NCBI GenBank assembly: GCA_028753945.1
Contig: JAPNXP010000002.1
Location: 14,949,624-15,013,623 of the forward strand
DNA from: Hexactinellida sp. DTS-2022
Taxonomy: Eukaryota > Porifera > Hexactinellida
Direction of reading: 5' to 3'
Length of the DNA stretch: 64,000 nt
This document shows positions 1 through 12,500 of this stretch, in pieces. Under the pieces are notes generated by a model, which was not told where the DNA came from, searched no databases, and was given only the letters and a program-made list of their open reading frames with translations. Within the stretch, counting starts at the first letter, position 1, and every line of letters begins with the position of its first letter. The translations under genes and the position numbers were made by a program.

Positions 1-1836
1 TCCAGTTTCTGAATAAATAGGTAATTTAATTTTCTAAAACTAATAACTAATTTATTTGCTCAGACTAATCAATTACTAATTCAATTCTTGACTCTTAATC
101 GATATTAAATGAGACAATTTGTTTACGTAGAATATTCCAGCCATATCAACATTGACCGGCAATATATCATAACCAGCATTTGATTGAGATAGACTAACAA
201 ATAATATGGCATGGTACTAGTCAGCCACAAATATAATGAAGGCATTAGTATTCTCACTTTATATTTGGAATGTTAAGAGGATGCTCGGGAGTGAAAAATA
301 GTACGTATTACTATTATCCGTGTTTTGTACTAACCGAGTTGACAGTTGATACATATAAATTGACAAACTTTGTTTATACAAGTTTGTATGTACTAAACCA
401 GGTACGTACTAACCGAATTCTACTGTATTTACTAATTCAGTTTATGTTAATATACAACGCTATAGTATATTCCCAAGTTATTGACATCATAAACTATAAC
501 CAATCTTCTCAATTAACCTTGTTTTTCAAAGCTAAGTTCATGTTAATTAATATCCAGTTAATTAACTCTACATACCTAATTTATTGGCTCAGGAATCCAA
601 ATAACGATTCCGGTTAAATGATGAAACTATGACCTTATTCCCAGTTTAATGTTAATTAGTTCATGATATTAGTTCAGCTGATAATTTGATTACTCACCAG
701 ATGATGCCTGCATCCTCAATAAAATGTAGAATATTGTTAATACAAACAATTACAATTACATTTAGATTGTAGTATATTATGGTTAGTGAGACATAATACA
801 TGTATTTCGTCATTACTTACACATTAACTCTAGTCTTCTTTACAGGTACAATACTAATTCTTTTATACATTCTAATTCTAATACGTAAATAAGAAACCTG
901 ACTAACCACGCTAATACTGTTTCACATGAAAAAATGTATAAAATTGGAACTCTAATAGAAAATGTGTCTCTTGACGACGCCATTGAATCAACAAAAACAT
1001 AAGTCTACTGAATACCAATATTTCTATTTACAGTATTAAATTGAGAAGTTAAATAATTGTTCTTTGAAGCAAAAATAGGCAATATTTCACAGCAACTTTA
1101 TAATCTAAATAATCTACCCTAAATCTACGTGTCTGAAATTCGAGAGCAGATGAGATGCATTCCTAAGTTATGAGCGCAGATGTATCAGCTAAGTAGTTCT
1201 GATAATTTAGCAATTATTATCAAATGTATATCAGAATCCTTTGAGGAAATGTTATTTCAAAGTCTCCTTTAGCTTAAGTTATTTAAAAGTAATTTTAATC
1301 TCCTTAAGTTGACTCAAATTAATCTGTGAGCAAACTGTCTTCAGCTATTTAGAAATGGAAATACTTGTATATCGGCCAACACTTTTCTGACGTATTCGGG
1401 CACTGGCAAGGTCATTTTACTAATTTTTAAACCGGTTTTTATATTAAAAGGTGTTGGTCGATATACAATTAAGTAAGCCCTTTACAAATAGGTTAATGTA
1501 CCATCTATTAAGAAATAAATTATTGTAAAATATAATGTTTGAAAGACATAAACATTTAATGGATTTCTAGCTTGTCGATTATTTTCAAGATCTGCAGTAA
1601 TTTTGTTTCGGAAGTTATTTTTGCGAAATGTCACTTTCTGTGTACATACAATCGGAAACTAAAAATCTGTCCGTATCTGTAATTCTGCGAAAGTTTAGTC
1701 TCGACACTTTAACCGAAAACAAAAGCATTTTACTTTTCAGTTCCTAAATTATCTAATTAGCATTTAATTCAGGATTGTAATTGCAGTTATACAATAATAG
1801 CTGATTGCTATGTATTCACGGCATTTCCTAGCAGCA
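1..1836. other. AT-rich intergenic DNA upstream of the Rho-like gene
   Basis: No supportable gene is seen. An open frame at 270-617 has low-complexity composition and overlaps a MITE remnant (about 290-430, ending in the typical CTACTGTA terminus), so I do not call it. A palindromic H-family MITE lies at 1368-1465. The rest looks like unique AT-rich sequence. Confidence 0.6.
1368..1465. repeat. Palindromic MITE, family H (TATATCGGCCAACAC termini)
   Basis: The left end reads TATATCGGCCAACAC and the right end GTGTTGGTCGATATA, so the roughly 100-bp element is close to a full hairpin. Related copies lie near 25491, 32831, 33701, 42663, 44381 and 49315. They share an internal CAGGCACTGGCAAGGTCATTTT-like core, which marks one amplified family. 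Confidence 0.75.
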
Positions 1837-1837
1837 G

Positions 1838-1846
1838 TATAAATAG
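1838..1846 (+). promoter_or_regulatory. TATA box of the Rho-like GTPase gene
   Basis: TATAAATAG lies 99 bp upstream of the start codon at 1945. That would put initiation near 1868-1872, with an untranslated leader of roughly 75 bp. This is inferred from motif and spacing only. Confidence 0.5.
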
Positions 1847-1944
1847 CTAGCTCCATTCAAATTAGTATTACTGACATCAGTTTATTCCAATTCTAATTGC
1901 AACATTACTAAACCGTACTTTATAAATTTACATATTAATACAGA

Positions 1945-4132
1945 ATGTCTCTTGCTGCACAACTATTCAGTTTGAATTCATTTTCTTTTGGTATCTCAAA
2001 GAAAGAGAATAAATCTCAGGTATCTTGCAATAGTATTCGAGATTCTTCGCAAATAAAAAAACGTTCAGAACCAATTGTGTCCACTAAATCTCGTTCTGCT
2101 ACCTTACAAACAACAACAACAACAACAACAACAACAAGAGAATCTTGTAAAGACAGCTTTACACAGAGCTGTGACGATTACTTTGCTAGAAATAAAACAA
2201 TAAGTATGAGAAGGTCGAAACCCAAATATTCCCAGAATTCTACAAGAAGCATAATATTTGTTGGAGAGGAGTATTCCGGACGGACCAGTCTAATGGGTAG
2301 AGTGGAACAGAAATTCAGACTTTCTGAAACGGAAAAAGTAAGTTCCTAAGTTCTTAATTACTTTAATTAATTAAAATCAACATAGCACCTAATTAACTCC
2401 AGCAAAACTGAACTGATTATTGTTTATCAAACCATTTAATCCAACTTTTAATGATACTAATCTATGGTTACAATCAGCTTTAATTTTAAACTAACGTATG
2501 GCAGCTCCCATAGTGTCTCTTCCTTCAATGCTTCATTCCTTGATAAATACGTCTCTTTTATGTTAAATAAAACCTTACTTATCTAACATGTCTGGTGTGC
2601 TTACAAAGCTGGTAAATACAATTCTCCTTTTCTTCCGTTCCTTTGTTATAAGACTCATAACAATAATAGAATTACTCATTAACAGTCATTCAATTCCTAT
2701 GCTATCTAAATATAACCTTAATTTAGATATTAATTAATGCAAGATGTGTTAAGTAAATGCTGTTAGTGATTAGTGCAAATTTAAATATAAGTGCATCCCA
2801 CGAGATACATTCCTAAGTCATAAATATATCACTAAGGAGCGTACTTATTACGTATAGAAACCTATTCAACAGTCCATCCCATTTCGTAGAGAAAACTATA
2901 AACTTCTCAAACCGTATGGCTTTACAGCCATAAGCAATGTTAGTTGCATTAACAATATAAACTAACTTATTTTGCGAAAACTTTCGTATCTGCATTTCTA
3001 AGTTGCTTAGCAGCCTAATTGAGCGAAAGGAATTTAACGAATTCGCGAAATGCTTTAATAATAGTTGCTTTATTCTCTAATTAATTAAGTATCCTCACTT
3101 TCCATAGGAATGCTATCACTACGAAGATAATGGGATTGCTTACTCCAAGCTAGTTACAGAAAATCAGAACATAATTCTACTCGACATGGAGCAGCAAACT
3201 AGCTATAACAAATATCTTGCGAACTTCTATGACAACGTGGATATGTTTGTTGTGTGCTTCGATTTGAGCGACGAAACGGGATTTGAGAACGCGTGTAGTG
3301 AAGTGAGTTAATTTTCCTTTAATTTAATTGTTAAATTTATTAGTTATCATTCACCATTCATCAAACTAATTGATATGCTGAACAATGCATGAATACAATT
3401 CATTAATGGAGTTATTAACAATCAATGCAAGTCGAGACTCTATTGTTTTCCTTTGAATCAAGTCATATCATAGAACTGCCACTCATGTCTTACTCCATAT
3501 CAGAATGCCACTAAGCAAAGATAGCATAGTAACATAGACTTTATAACAAAGTTTTCTATGAATTTCAACTGACACATTGTAGCATATGTTAATTAATAAG
3601 CTCTCAAATATGCATGATACCATTTAATCAAATATTCTTATAGTGGATCAAAGGCATCAAGGAGCATCATCCCCGAATCTCATTCATTGTAGTCGGATGC
3701 AAATCGGATATTGACTACAAAACAAAGCGCGTAGTTTCTGTCTCACCCAAAGGCAAGAGATCCAACAAAGTGGAGGTTAGTTTATATTCGAATAGTATGA
3801 ATACTCAACAAATAAATTGCTATCTTACTTACATTCAAATAGCTTAAATATTAATCAATATGCATCAATTTAACACTGAATATAACTCTACATATTATAA
3901 TACGTGTATTATTTATTTCTAGACTCACGAGTCAATTGCTCTTGAACTGGGGGCCACGGCCTATATCGAGTGCTCTTCTTGGCTAATAATGAATGTCGAC
4001 AGAGTGTATGAGGCCGCCACAGGGCAGACTCTGCCTAACAGGACATCCCCACTCCCTGTGAGGAGAAAAAATAATCTCAGAAGATCAAAGAGCTTAGTGG
4101 GGACAATCCGCTCAAGTTTCAGGAAGAAATAA
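1945..4132 (+). CDS. Divergent Rho-family GTPase with degenerate G motifs (probable pseudo-GTPase)
   Basis: Four exons, 1945-2337, 3108-3302, 3644-3775 and 3923-4132, join in phase 0 with GT-AG introns to give 309 residues. The first ~95 residues are a Ser/Thr-rich extension with a poly-Thr run. The Ras-like fold then follows: P-loop GEEYSGRTS, switch II DMEQQTSYN, base motif CKSD, an insert-like stretch matching the Rho helix, and ECSSW in place of ECSAK. The tail is basic (RRKNNLRRSKS...RKK) and lacks a CaaX box, so prenylation is unlikely and membrane binding, if any, would be electrostatic. Lys of GxxxxGK is Arg, Gly of DxxG is Gln, and Asn of NKxD is Cys, all normally invariant. I infer weak or absent GTP binding. 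The Rho assignment rests on the region from switch II to the SAK motif; another small-GTPase subfamily is possible. Confidence 0.72.
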
Positions 4133-5850
4133 ACTTAATTAATCTGTGCCAACACAATTATTCGAATTAACGAGAATCCTGATTTAATGATAGAAAGGGT
4201 GAACCTTCTACTGTCCACAGATCTCCAGTTTTGGATTAAGAAATTGAGTTGTGATGATTTCTCTACTGTGAATACCTTGTTCTGTTTATGCATTTTAAAA
4301 TATTAAAGCATTATCATGTACTACACATCTACCATCCGTAACAATTTAATACATTATATTAATTAAAGGAATGAAAACCAGTTCTAGTTAGTGATATATA
4401 TTAATTGGGGCTATCAGACTTAATTTCTTATATTATTTGTCAGCTGGACAAACTGCTTTATAAGCTAATTCGTAATTCGATTATTCTGTATTCTCCAGAA
4501 TGGAATGTACAAGTTTATTGAGGTTATAATCCTGACTCGTGTAAGCATTAATATATGATTGGTCCAGCTGTTATATTAGTAGACAGCATTAAAATCAATA
4601 TGTTGGTATGCACTCTGACCACTTCCTAATAATAATAACATATTTAATTGCACATCTATACTTACTGCTAAAATTGAACAGTGTCCGAAATTATATTTGG
4701 TTTATCCGCTGAAATAAATTCTTTATTCATAAACCGGGAAAAGAACAATCATTAAATTATTAATCCAATAAATATATATATCTTGACTGTGCCAATTACT
4801 ACTACGTGGCCCAGTATTGAAATCATTTTACAGCATTTTCAAAATTGGAGTGTTACAAATACAAAGCTACAATCATCAACATACTAGCCCGAGTGTTAAT
4901 TAATTCGCCATGCAAATATTATTATTAATAAATGAACTGTTCAAAATCCAGGTCATCAAGCACCGAATTGTCTATAATTAGTAACGTATTTTAAATAATG
5001 CAACTTAGTCTGTCTGTTACTAAATCAGAAAGAATGTTCTAAATTAGTTGAGTGGAGTCTTTAAGTTTTATCTCATAAGCTAGAATTAGTTGTTGCTTAT
5101 TTCCCCAATGTATGTAGTAATTGTGACAAACCTGACAATTAAAAGTTCAAATTTCATAGTTACAGAATATGAATTCATCCAATTGGCATTCTATAAGTCA
5201 TAATAAAAAGTAAGTTAATTCCATAGCAACTAGTCAGTCATATAGTATGTAATATTAATGCAAATTAGTATCTTAAATTAATGCAAATTAATATCTCCAG
5301 ATAATATCAGCTCCAAACTGTCTTACGATAATCTATGTCGTCAATCCATTTATCTTTAATATTTTCAGACACGCCATATTATAACCAGCATGAATATTTA
5401 TCTTCTAGCACGTGTTTCAATGGGTCAGATCTCCTGGTTTAAGTTGAGTTGAGACAAAAATTTGACTCTTGTAACTTTAAGCTAATTATAACGCAATAAG
5501 GCAAAGCCCATTGCATAATATATCTTCCGATATAGTGCACAATCTATGGAGTAACTTTGTTGTGTGTTAGTGGAAGTCAAATTACCACATATACCTCCTT
5601 ATTAGCTTCCTTCAAGTGATTAGTTAATATTAATAAAAAACTAATTTATATATTCTAAATATAGATTAAAGGATATTTTAAATTGTTTATAAAAATCTTA
5701 ATTTTTCATCTAAGAATTGGTCGGATGCATTGGTTGTTGATCGGTAACGGAACGGATTTCTTAAAGCATTACTTCCTTCTTTGAAAGAGATGGCAAATGT
5801 TGCATTTAACTTGCTAGCATTTGAGGGAAGGCAAACAAATGGGGGAGTTG
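4133..5850. other. Intergenic AT-rich DNA between the Rho-like and bHLH genes
   Basis: No exon, RNA gene or clear full-length transposon is seen. The 3' UTR of the Rho-like gene probably ends near the AATACATTATATTAATTAAA-like stretch around 4350. Scattered short repeats of ATGCAAATTA occur near 5260-5300. Confidence 0.45.
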
Positions 5851-5860
5851 TATAAATATA
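5851..5860 (+). promoter_or_regulatory. TATA box of the bHLH gene
   Basis: TATAAATATA lies about 50 bp upstream of the ATG at 5903, implying a very short 5' leader. Assigned by motif and position only. Confidence 0.5.
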
Positions 5861-5902
5861 CTTTATTTCGATAAAAAGATTACTGTTTGAGGAAATATTA
5901 AA

Positions 5903-6292
5903 ATGCAAGGTTGGAAATTGCCAGAAGAAATTGTTGGAGCTGGGAAGCGCTATGGAGGAAGAATGATAGGTGCGAAAAACCGATTGAAACCGGAGGGAAT
6001 GGATGAATACGAGTGTGAAAACGAAAAACGCTACAAAAGGGAAAGAGAGAAGTGCCGAAATGAGAACCTAAGTCGCGCATTCACAGCTCTGAAATGTATT
6101 CTAGGCTACGAGAATCAAAACGTAACTCGAATCGAGATACTTACACAGGCAAGAAGCAGAATAGAAGAATTGAATTCTATCCTTAGCCAAGCGGGAGCGG
6201 CGGAAGAGAAGAATCAACCCATAACTGTTGACATGCTAACCTCAGAAGAATTCTGGGATTCTCTCTTCAACGAAGATGAATACATGATTTAG
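5903..6292 (+). CDS. Small basic helix-loop-helix transcription factor, intronless
   Basis: A 129-residue single-exon protein. Residues ~45-95 read as a bHLH: basic region KRYKREREKCR, helix 1 NENLSRAFTALKCIL, a ~10-residue loop, then helix 2 EILTQARSRIEELNSIL. Counting back from the conserved helix-1 Phe, the E-box-contacting Glu and Arg of the basic region (E9 and R12 in bHLH numbering) are both present, so DNA binding is plausible. The usual helix-1 Asn is Ser. The acidic C-terminus could serve activation or partner contact. No Orange, PAS, leucine zipper or WRPW motif is seen, so a subfamily cannot be named; it most resembles class A (tissue-specific) factors. An AATAAA lies near 6395. 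It converges on the ZNFX1-like gene. Confidence 0.72.
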   Translation: MQGWKLPEEIVGAGKRYGGRMIGAKNRLKPEGMDEYECENEKRYKREREKCRNENLSRAFTALKCILGYENQNVTRIEILTQARSRIEELNSILSQAGAAEEKNQPITVDMLTSEEFWDSLFNEDEYMI

Positions 6293-6543
6293 TATAATTT
6301 GCATTTTGCTAAGCTGTTGCTTTAATTGCTAGCCTCTCAGTCTCAGTCCATGTTTGTATTTACAGTTTCTCATTTTTATATTAAATAATCCTGCAATAAA
6401 TTATACACAAATTTAATGAATTAGTCAAATAACAAAAGAGTTTTCTACAAAAAAATTAACATAAAAATGATAAAATACATAATAAGAGTATTCTCAAAAA
6501 ATTAACATAAAATGCATTAAATACTTAGGTGGCCTAGTCATTA

Positions 6544-9500
6544 TTATTTGTCCCATCTAGATTGGTTATTCGGCCTTCTTTCATTCCTGAAAGTTTTCTT
6601 CCTCTGGTCTTCGTCTAATGTTCGTTTGTTTTCAAACTCAACTTTGGTATATTTGGGTTTGGGTTCGTTCGCCGTTTGCAAAGGAGCTGTTCGCTTAGTT
6701 TTGCAAGAAGTAATTACTTGTTGCTCACGTCGGGTATTTATTGGAGATTTTCGAGAATGTTCCCTTTTCTCGGTTGGACCCTTAGAAGCAATAATATTAG
6801 CTACCTTTGCCTTCTTAGCACTGGGACTAGCTGATAGAGTCTGGTCACTATTCCTAGGTTCACGAATTGGTGCGAATTCTGATTCTACAATAACCGTCGG
6901 TCGAGTAATGATAAACTTAAATAGGTATTCACTCTGAATGGAATACTTGCTAATTAACAGATTTAACTGAGTTAAATAGCCCTCACATTGTTCCGGATTT
7001 TGTGAGAAAATTGATTCATAATTTTCTTTAAGAAACAACAAATCTTGGTCAGAGAATCTCCGAGACGCTGAATTCACAACAGAGAATACGGAGCCAAGTT
7101 CGCACATTAAAGCTAAGCCATTTATATAGGAAATATCCCTCCCATCATCTGCCGTGGTAGGGGTGTCAATTAGAATTTCAAGAGTCTTCGAATCCAATAG
7201 TTTACTATGAGTATGCGAGTTCCATGCTTCAGGGGTATGATGTGCTAGTCCGGATAGTATACCCAGTAACTCTATTATTGTGTACAGCTTAGTGAGCTGG
7301 TATCTCTCTAGTTTGGATTGTATGTATGTGATTAGTTTGAATAAATTGTGTAAAAGGTTTGGGAATGGTTCAACCAAGTGAGGTGATGCGAATAGGGAAG
7401 ATACCTGTTGATTAATATGAGACAATGTAGTCTCAAATTTGATGTATTTCCTCTCTTCAATCTTGGATTGGATTTGTTTAATGGCTGCCCCATACCGGTA
7501 TGTAGTGTAGATGTGTTCCTTGCATTCGGGACAGCAAGGAGTTACTATGCCATTTTTAATTTCATTGAAATATTTATCCAGTTCACCAAGAGGAAAATAA
7601 TGTCCGCAAGAGAGAGCTATTAGTGGCTCTCTGAAATCTCTGGATTTATACCCCAGAAATGCTTTGTGTTCCGGATTGCAATGTAAACATACCTCTGGGC
7701 ATACCTCTCCACAGAGGCCAATACAATTATGACCACACGGCAATTTAAGTGGACAGAATTCGTTACAAACTGGTCTATTGCATACCTCCCAACATCGATT
7801 TGTACATTGATAATGTTTACAATCCCATTCACACGGATGTTCACACCTTCCACAGATGTCTCCGCAGGGTAGGTGACACCTCGAATGGACACATTTCGCG
7901 ACACAGAGCTCTCTACAGGGGTGGCATACGACGGGATGGTGACACACCTCGACACATTTATGTCCACAGCCAAGCTCCTTGCCACACAAATGATGGAATT
8001 TGTGATTATGTTTGATTGAGTAGCACGAATTACAATCCTGTGTTTTGCAATTAATGATATGATACACTTCACTAGGTGAGTTATTGGGGAAAATATTTAA
8101 GCCTTGCGAACAAGGGAATTTCATTAAATGTTTGCAGTTCAATTTGATTTGTATTTTAATCTGACAGACAATCTCTTTGCAATCCTCACCACAGTTTCCA
8201 GTGCATTCATGTCCGCATGGTAACAATAGGTGACAAGGCTCAGTACAGGATGGAATTAGTTTGTTTTGCTTCTCGTGACAAGAAAGCGTGGTTGTGTGTC
8301 CGCACGGGAGTTCAGTTGTTTGGTTAACTTGGCATTCTGTAGTGCAATCCTCGAAGCATTTCTTCCTGCAGGGATGAGTGCAGGGCAAACTTTTACGGCA
8401 CTTCTCTTCGCATTTAATCTCACTTAACGGAACTGAACAAATAACTTTCTTAACATGTTTGCATGGTAGTTCTCTCTTCCCTTCTTTCCGACATTCCACG
8501 CTGTTACATTTCTGTCCACACAGCCCTGTGCACTGATGCCTGCACTCTTTAGTTCTGTTGCATGCCTTCTTGCAGAGAGAATGCAGAGGCTTGTGCGAGC
8601 AGGGGAGTTCCAACTCATGACCGCACACCTGTAGTTTCTTCGTTACAAGTTTGTTACATTTCCCACAATCTTTAAAGCAAGCTTTGGGCTCTCCAGTCTC
8701 CCCCACACACGGGTGTCCACAGGGAAACTTGAATCCGCATGGCTTCTCACAAAGTGCGTCCTCACAACTTTCTTCACAGGACAGGGGACACTTGTGTCCA
8801 CAGCGAAGAAGCAACAAACAAGTCTGTTTACACTTAAACTTTTCAGAATCAGCAGAACATTTCATCTCGTTTTCATGGCCACAAGGACAAAACTTTGGAA
8901 CTATCCTTTCACAGAGTTTTTCATTACAATCCTGTTTGCATAAAATTTCGCAAGCGTGCCCGCAGGGAAGAATTTTCTTGCATATTTCCGTGCATTCGGA
9001 GTGAGTAGGTTCTACTGAGCACATCAAGGTTACACTATGGTTGCATTCATCGATTGTTTTAAGAACCAAGAAGGCGCATAGCCCACAGTCTTCTGTACAA
9101 AACTTCGGAGTTTGGTCAGGTCGCACACAGGGATGCTCACACTCTCTCGCCAAATTGCAGTAAGCTTTGCAAATAGCTTCTCCACAGTTTTTATAGCAAT
9201 TTAGGGGGCAGGGGTGATCACAGGATAAACGGCTTAAACAGGGTTGATGGCATTTGATACGGTTTATATCTACACAGCACGCAACATTAATATTGTGAGT
9301 GCAAAGTAGAGTTCGTGTTACTTTCTCGTTGCACTGTACATGGGTACAGTTCTCACTACAAAGGCCTATACAGGGATGCCCGCAATCCTTAGTTTTAGTG
9401 CAGGGCTGGTCACATTTCGCTGTTAGGGGATCTAAATGACAAGGGAGTAATTTCTCATGGCCACACGGCAACCTTTTGGTAATTCGGTAGTTACACTTCT

Positions 9501-12500
9501 CGCAAAGCTCTATACACAATTTCCTCGTAAGTCCATCTTCTTTAAGGCAGGGATGGCCACAAATTCCGGTTTTCTCACACTTCTCTACGCACAGAGAGTG
9601 AGAGGGAGTGACATGACAAGCAAGCTTCTTTTTGTGGCCACATTCCTGTAGGATCTTATTCACTCTATAATTACAGAGGCCACAGCGCTCGTGGCATAGC
9701 TTTCTCTCCTCGCCATCCTCCTTAAAGCAGGGATGACTACACTGTGTGTTGATCCTCATGCAGAATTCCTGACACTTGACCTTCCTATGACTAATGTAGT
9801 GACAGAGGAGTTTGCATTTGTGTCCACAGTCCAGTTTTTCTTCACAAAGCAATTTACAAACTCCGTCTTTGTACTGTGCCAACTCTTCTGGTGAATGTAT
9901 GTCTTGGTAGGACTGTGGATGTCTATGGCAGAAGAGAGGAAAGGATCTATTAATCCTTTTAGGACCGAATATACCCAACACTTTGTTCCACAACTTAGAA
10001 CTTGTACTCTTGCTGGCTTTACGAAGCGACTCTGCATTTCCTATCATGATCAGTCCCTCTTTCGCTCGAGAGAGAGCCACGCAAACTCGGTTATCGATCC
10101 TGCAGTGCCCGATGTTATTCTGCTTATTGCTTCTCACGACCGAGAAGAGGACCACTCGGTTCTCCTCGCCCTGGTACTTATCCACGGTGCTGACCCTCAG
10201 TCTGATGCCCAGCTGACGGAGCTGGTCCAGGATGCAGAACTTCTGGCCCTGGTAGAAAGTTAGGATCGTAATCTCGCTCGCGGTGTAGCCTCTGTTTATG
10301 AGGTAGTTAGCTAAGTGCGCTAAGTACTCAGCCTCGAAAGTGTGTTTCTTGGTTGTATCATCGGAGTTACAGTTGTCTTCTGGAACATTGTGGTCGATGA
10401 AGAATATATTCTCCTTAACTCCGTATAAAACCTCACAATTTCTAACCACCTCATGGTCAATTAGCTCGGGGTATATCGGCCGAATTAGCGCGGATATTTC
10501 AGGTCGCATCCTGTGCTGTTCCTGTAGAGTTACGTGCTCCACGTCATTCCTAACTAATCTCTCGAAGAGACTAATCTCCAGATTAGCCTCCTGCGCCAGT
10601 TTATATTCCGCGCACGAGGGTCTCAGCTGTTGGTGGTCCCCTATCAGGATCAGCTGCTGCACCTGGGGAGTCAGCGCGGCTATTATGTGCGCTTCTAGCA
10701 CCTCGGCTGCCTCCTCCACTAATATGATTCGCGGATTTAACTGTCGGATTAGCTCCGAGTTGCGAGCGGCACCTGTTGTAGTCATTCCTATAACCGCTGC
10801 CTCCTTCAGAATACAAAGGTCAATTTCTCTGTTGAGCCTTTCGAGATCCGCACACATAATTGAGAAGCGTTCTGACCTCTCCTCGACCATCAAAAGCAAC
10901 AGTTTACGTTTAAACCCCAACCAGTGTTCGTAGAGCTTAACTCTATCTTTGGTAGAGAGAGACCAGAGGTCCCCTACATCTATCAAGTTCCTAGGGACAT
11001 CTGACAGACCGGACAAGATCTGGTCAAACTCGTAGCCAGTTAATACCTGGTGCAGATTGTCCCATACAGCAATGCACTGCTTCCCGTCGCTGTACTCATT
11101 AAGGTCATCTCTCTTCCTGTCGTCTACTGTGTCTTCGTCATCACTAGCCGAGTTAATATCGGCATCAACTGATGGCTTTATGTCTCTCTTCTTCTGTTTG
11201 GGAGTTTCATTCTTATTATATAAGTTATCACTAACCATGACACCACCAACCCAGTTGTCTAACATCTTATTTTCTTTAACGTCATAGTATTTTGCTACTT
11301 TAGAAATACTATCAGCTTGGGCTTTGGAACACAGGTTTGTAATGTCTAGAAAAGTGACAGTATTCTGTTTCAGCTTCTCGGCTATCCCAGCTATCTCCCC
11401 CTTTATCTCCCACGCCTGGCTCATCAGCTGTCCCCTCTCCTTCTTCAGTCGGAACACATGTGCCGGTAGGGGCAGCGGGTTCTCCTCCCTCAGGCGCTGC
11501 TCCCGAGGGGGCATGAGTCTCTTTCTTATTTCTGGGAGGCAGTGAGGCAGCAGTTCCTCCTGTTCTACCTTGGAACCGATTCTAACAATTCTAGACTCGA
11601 ACCTCAGCAGAAGCATTAGGAACTGGTCTAGCGCATGGTTAGTGTAGGTTAGAATTAATATCGGGGATTCCAACGCTTTCATGTAGGCCTCCTGGTCTGG
11701 TGTCAGTGGGATAGCTATCCTATCCGTGTCTGTATCACCCATGGTATCATTTGTATCACTCATGGTATCTTCTGTATCATCTGTATCACCACCTGTATCA
11801 TTTGAGAACAGCTGTGCAGCCAGGTTTTGGTAGTAGGCCCGTTTGGTTTCCAGGATAATCTCTAGAGCGATTGATCCCACGTATGTTTTCCCGGTCCCCG
11901 GGGGCCCCTGAATGAGACTCAGCTCCTTGGTGAGCGCGAGACGCAGGGCCCTGTACTGGCTGCTGTCCAGACGCGGGCAGCTGTCCGGCCAGACGCCGAG
12001 AGCGGGGAATAGTGGGTCGGACAGGTTCGGGAATATCGGAGCTAGGTTGAAGCGAGTGTTCTCACGTATGTACTCTGGATGCTTGCATTCGAGTGTCTGT
12101 ACTAGCAACAGCTCAGGGAAGGGAATCTCCGTCATGTTATACAGCCCGCTTAGAGTGTGACAATAGCTCTCAAAGTACACCTGTCGAGATTCCAGCATCA
12201 TGTAGGTGCGGGAGAAGTCAACACGAGGCTCAAACCCGGACGGGAACTTGACACCTATCGTCAAGTTATTCTGGAGAGACTTTGCATTCCTATCTGCCAC
12301 TATTGCCCACATAATGTTCCTGAAAATAGCTCTATCATTAATCTGCTCTACAATGCAAAGGAGGGTCCCGAATTTAAGCCTTTCGCTTCGGTCCCATTTC
12401 ATCTTAGTCACGTCTTTCATTCCACAAATATTGAATTTCAGTCGATACATCAATCCCTGGTTAGAATCACACTCGGGACATAGGAAGGTTACTTTGTCGT

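Noticed and set aside
270..617. 115-codon open frame on the plus strand
   Set aside because: Low-complexity Tyr/Leu/Ile composition, AT-driven, overlaps a MITE remnant ending in CTACTGTA, no family resemblance.
2813..2995. 60-codon minus frame in intron 1 of the Rho-like gene
   Set aside because: Short, AT-rich, no motif; lies in a normal GT-AG intron.
7620..8072. 150-codon minus-strand frame within the ZNFX1-like gene
   Set aside because: Alternative frame of the zinc-finger region with no family match.
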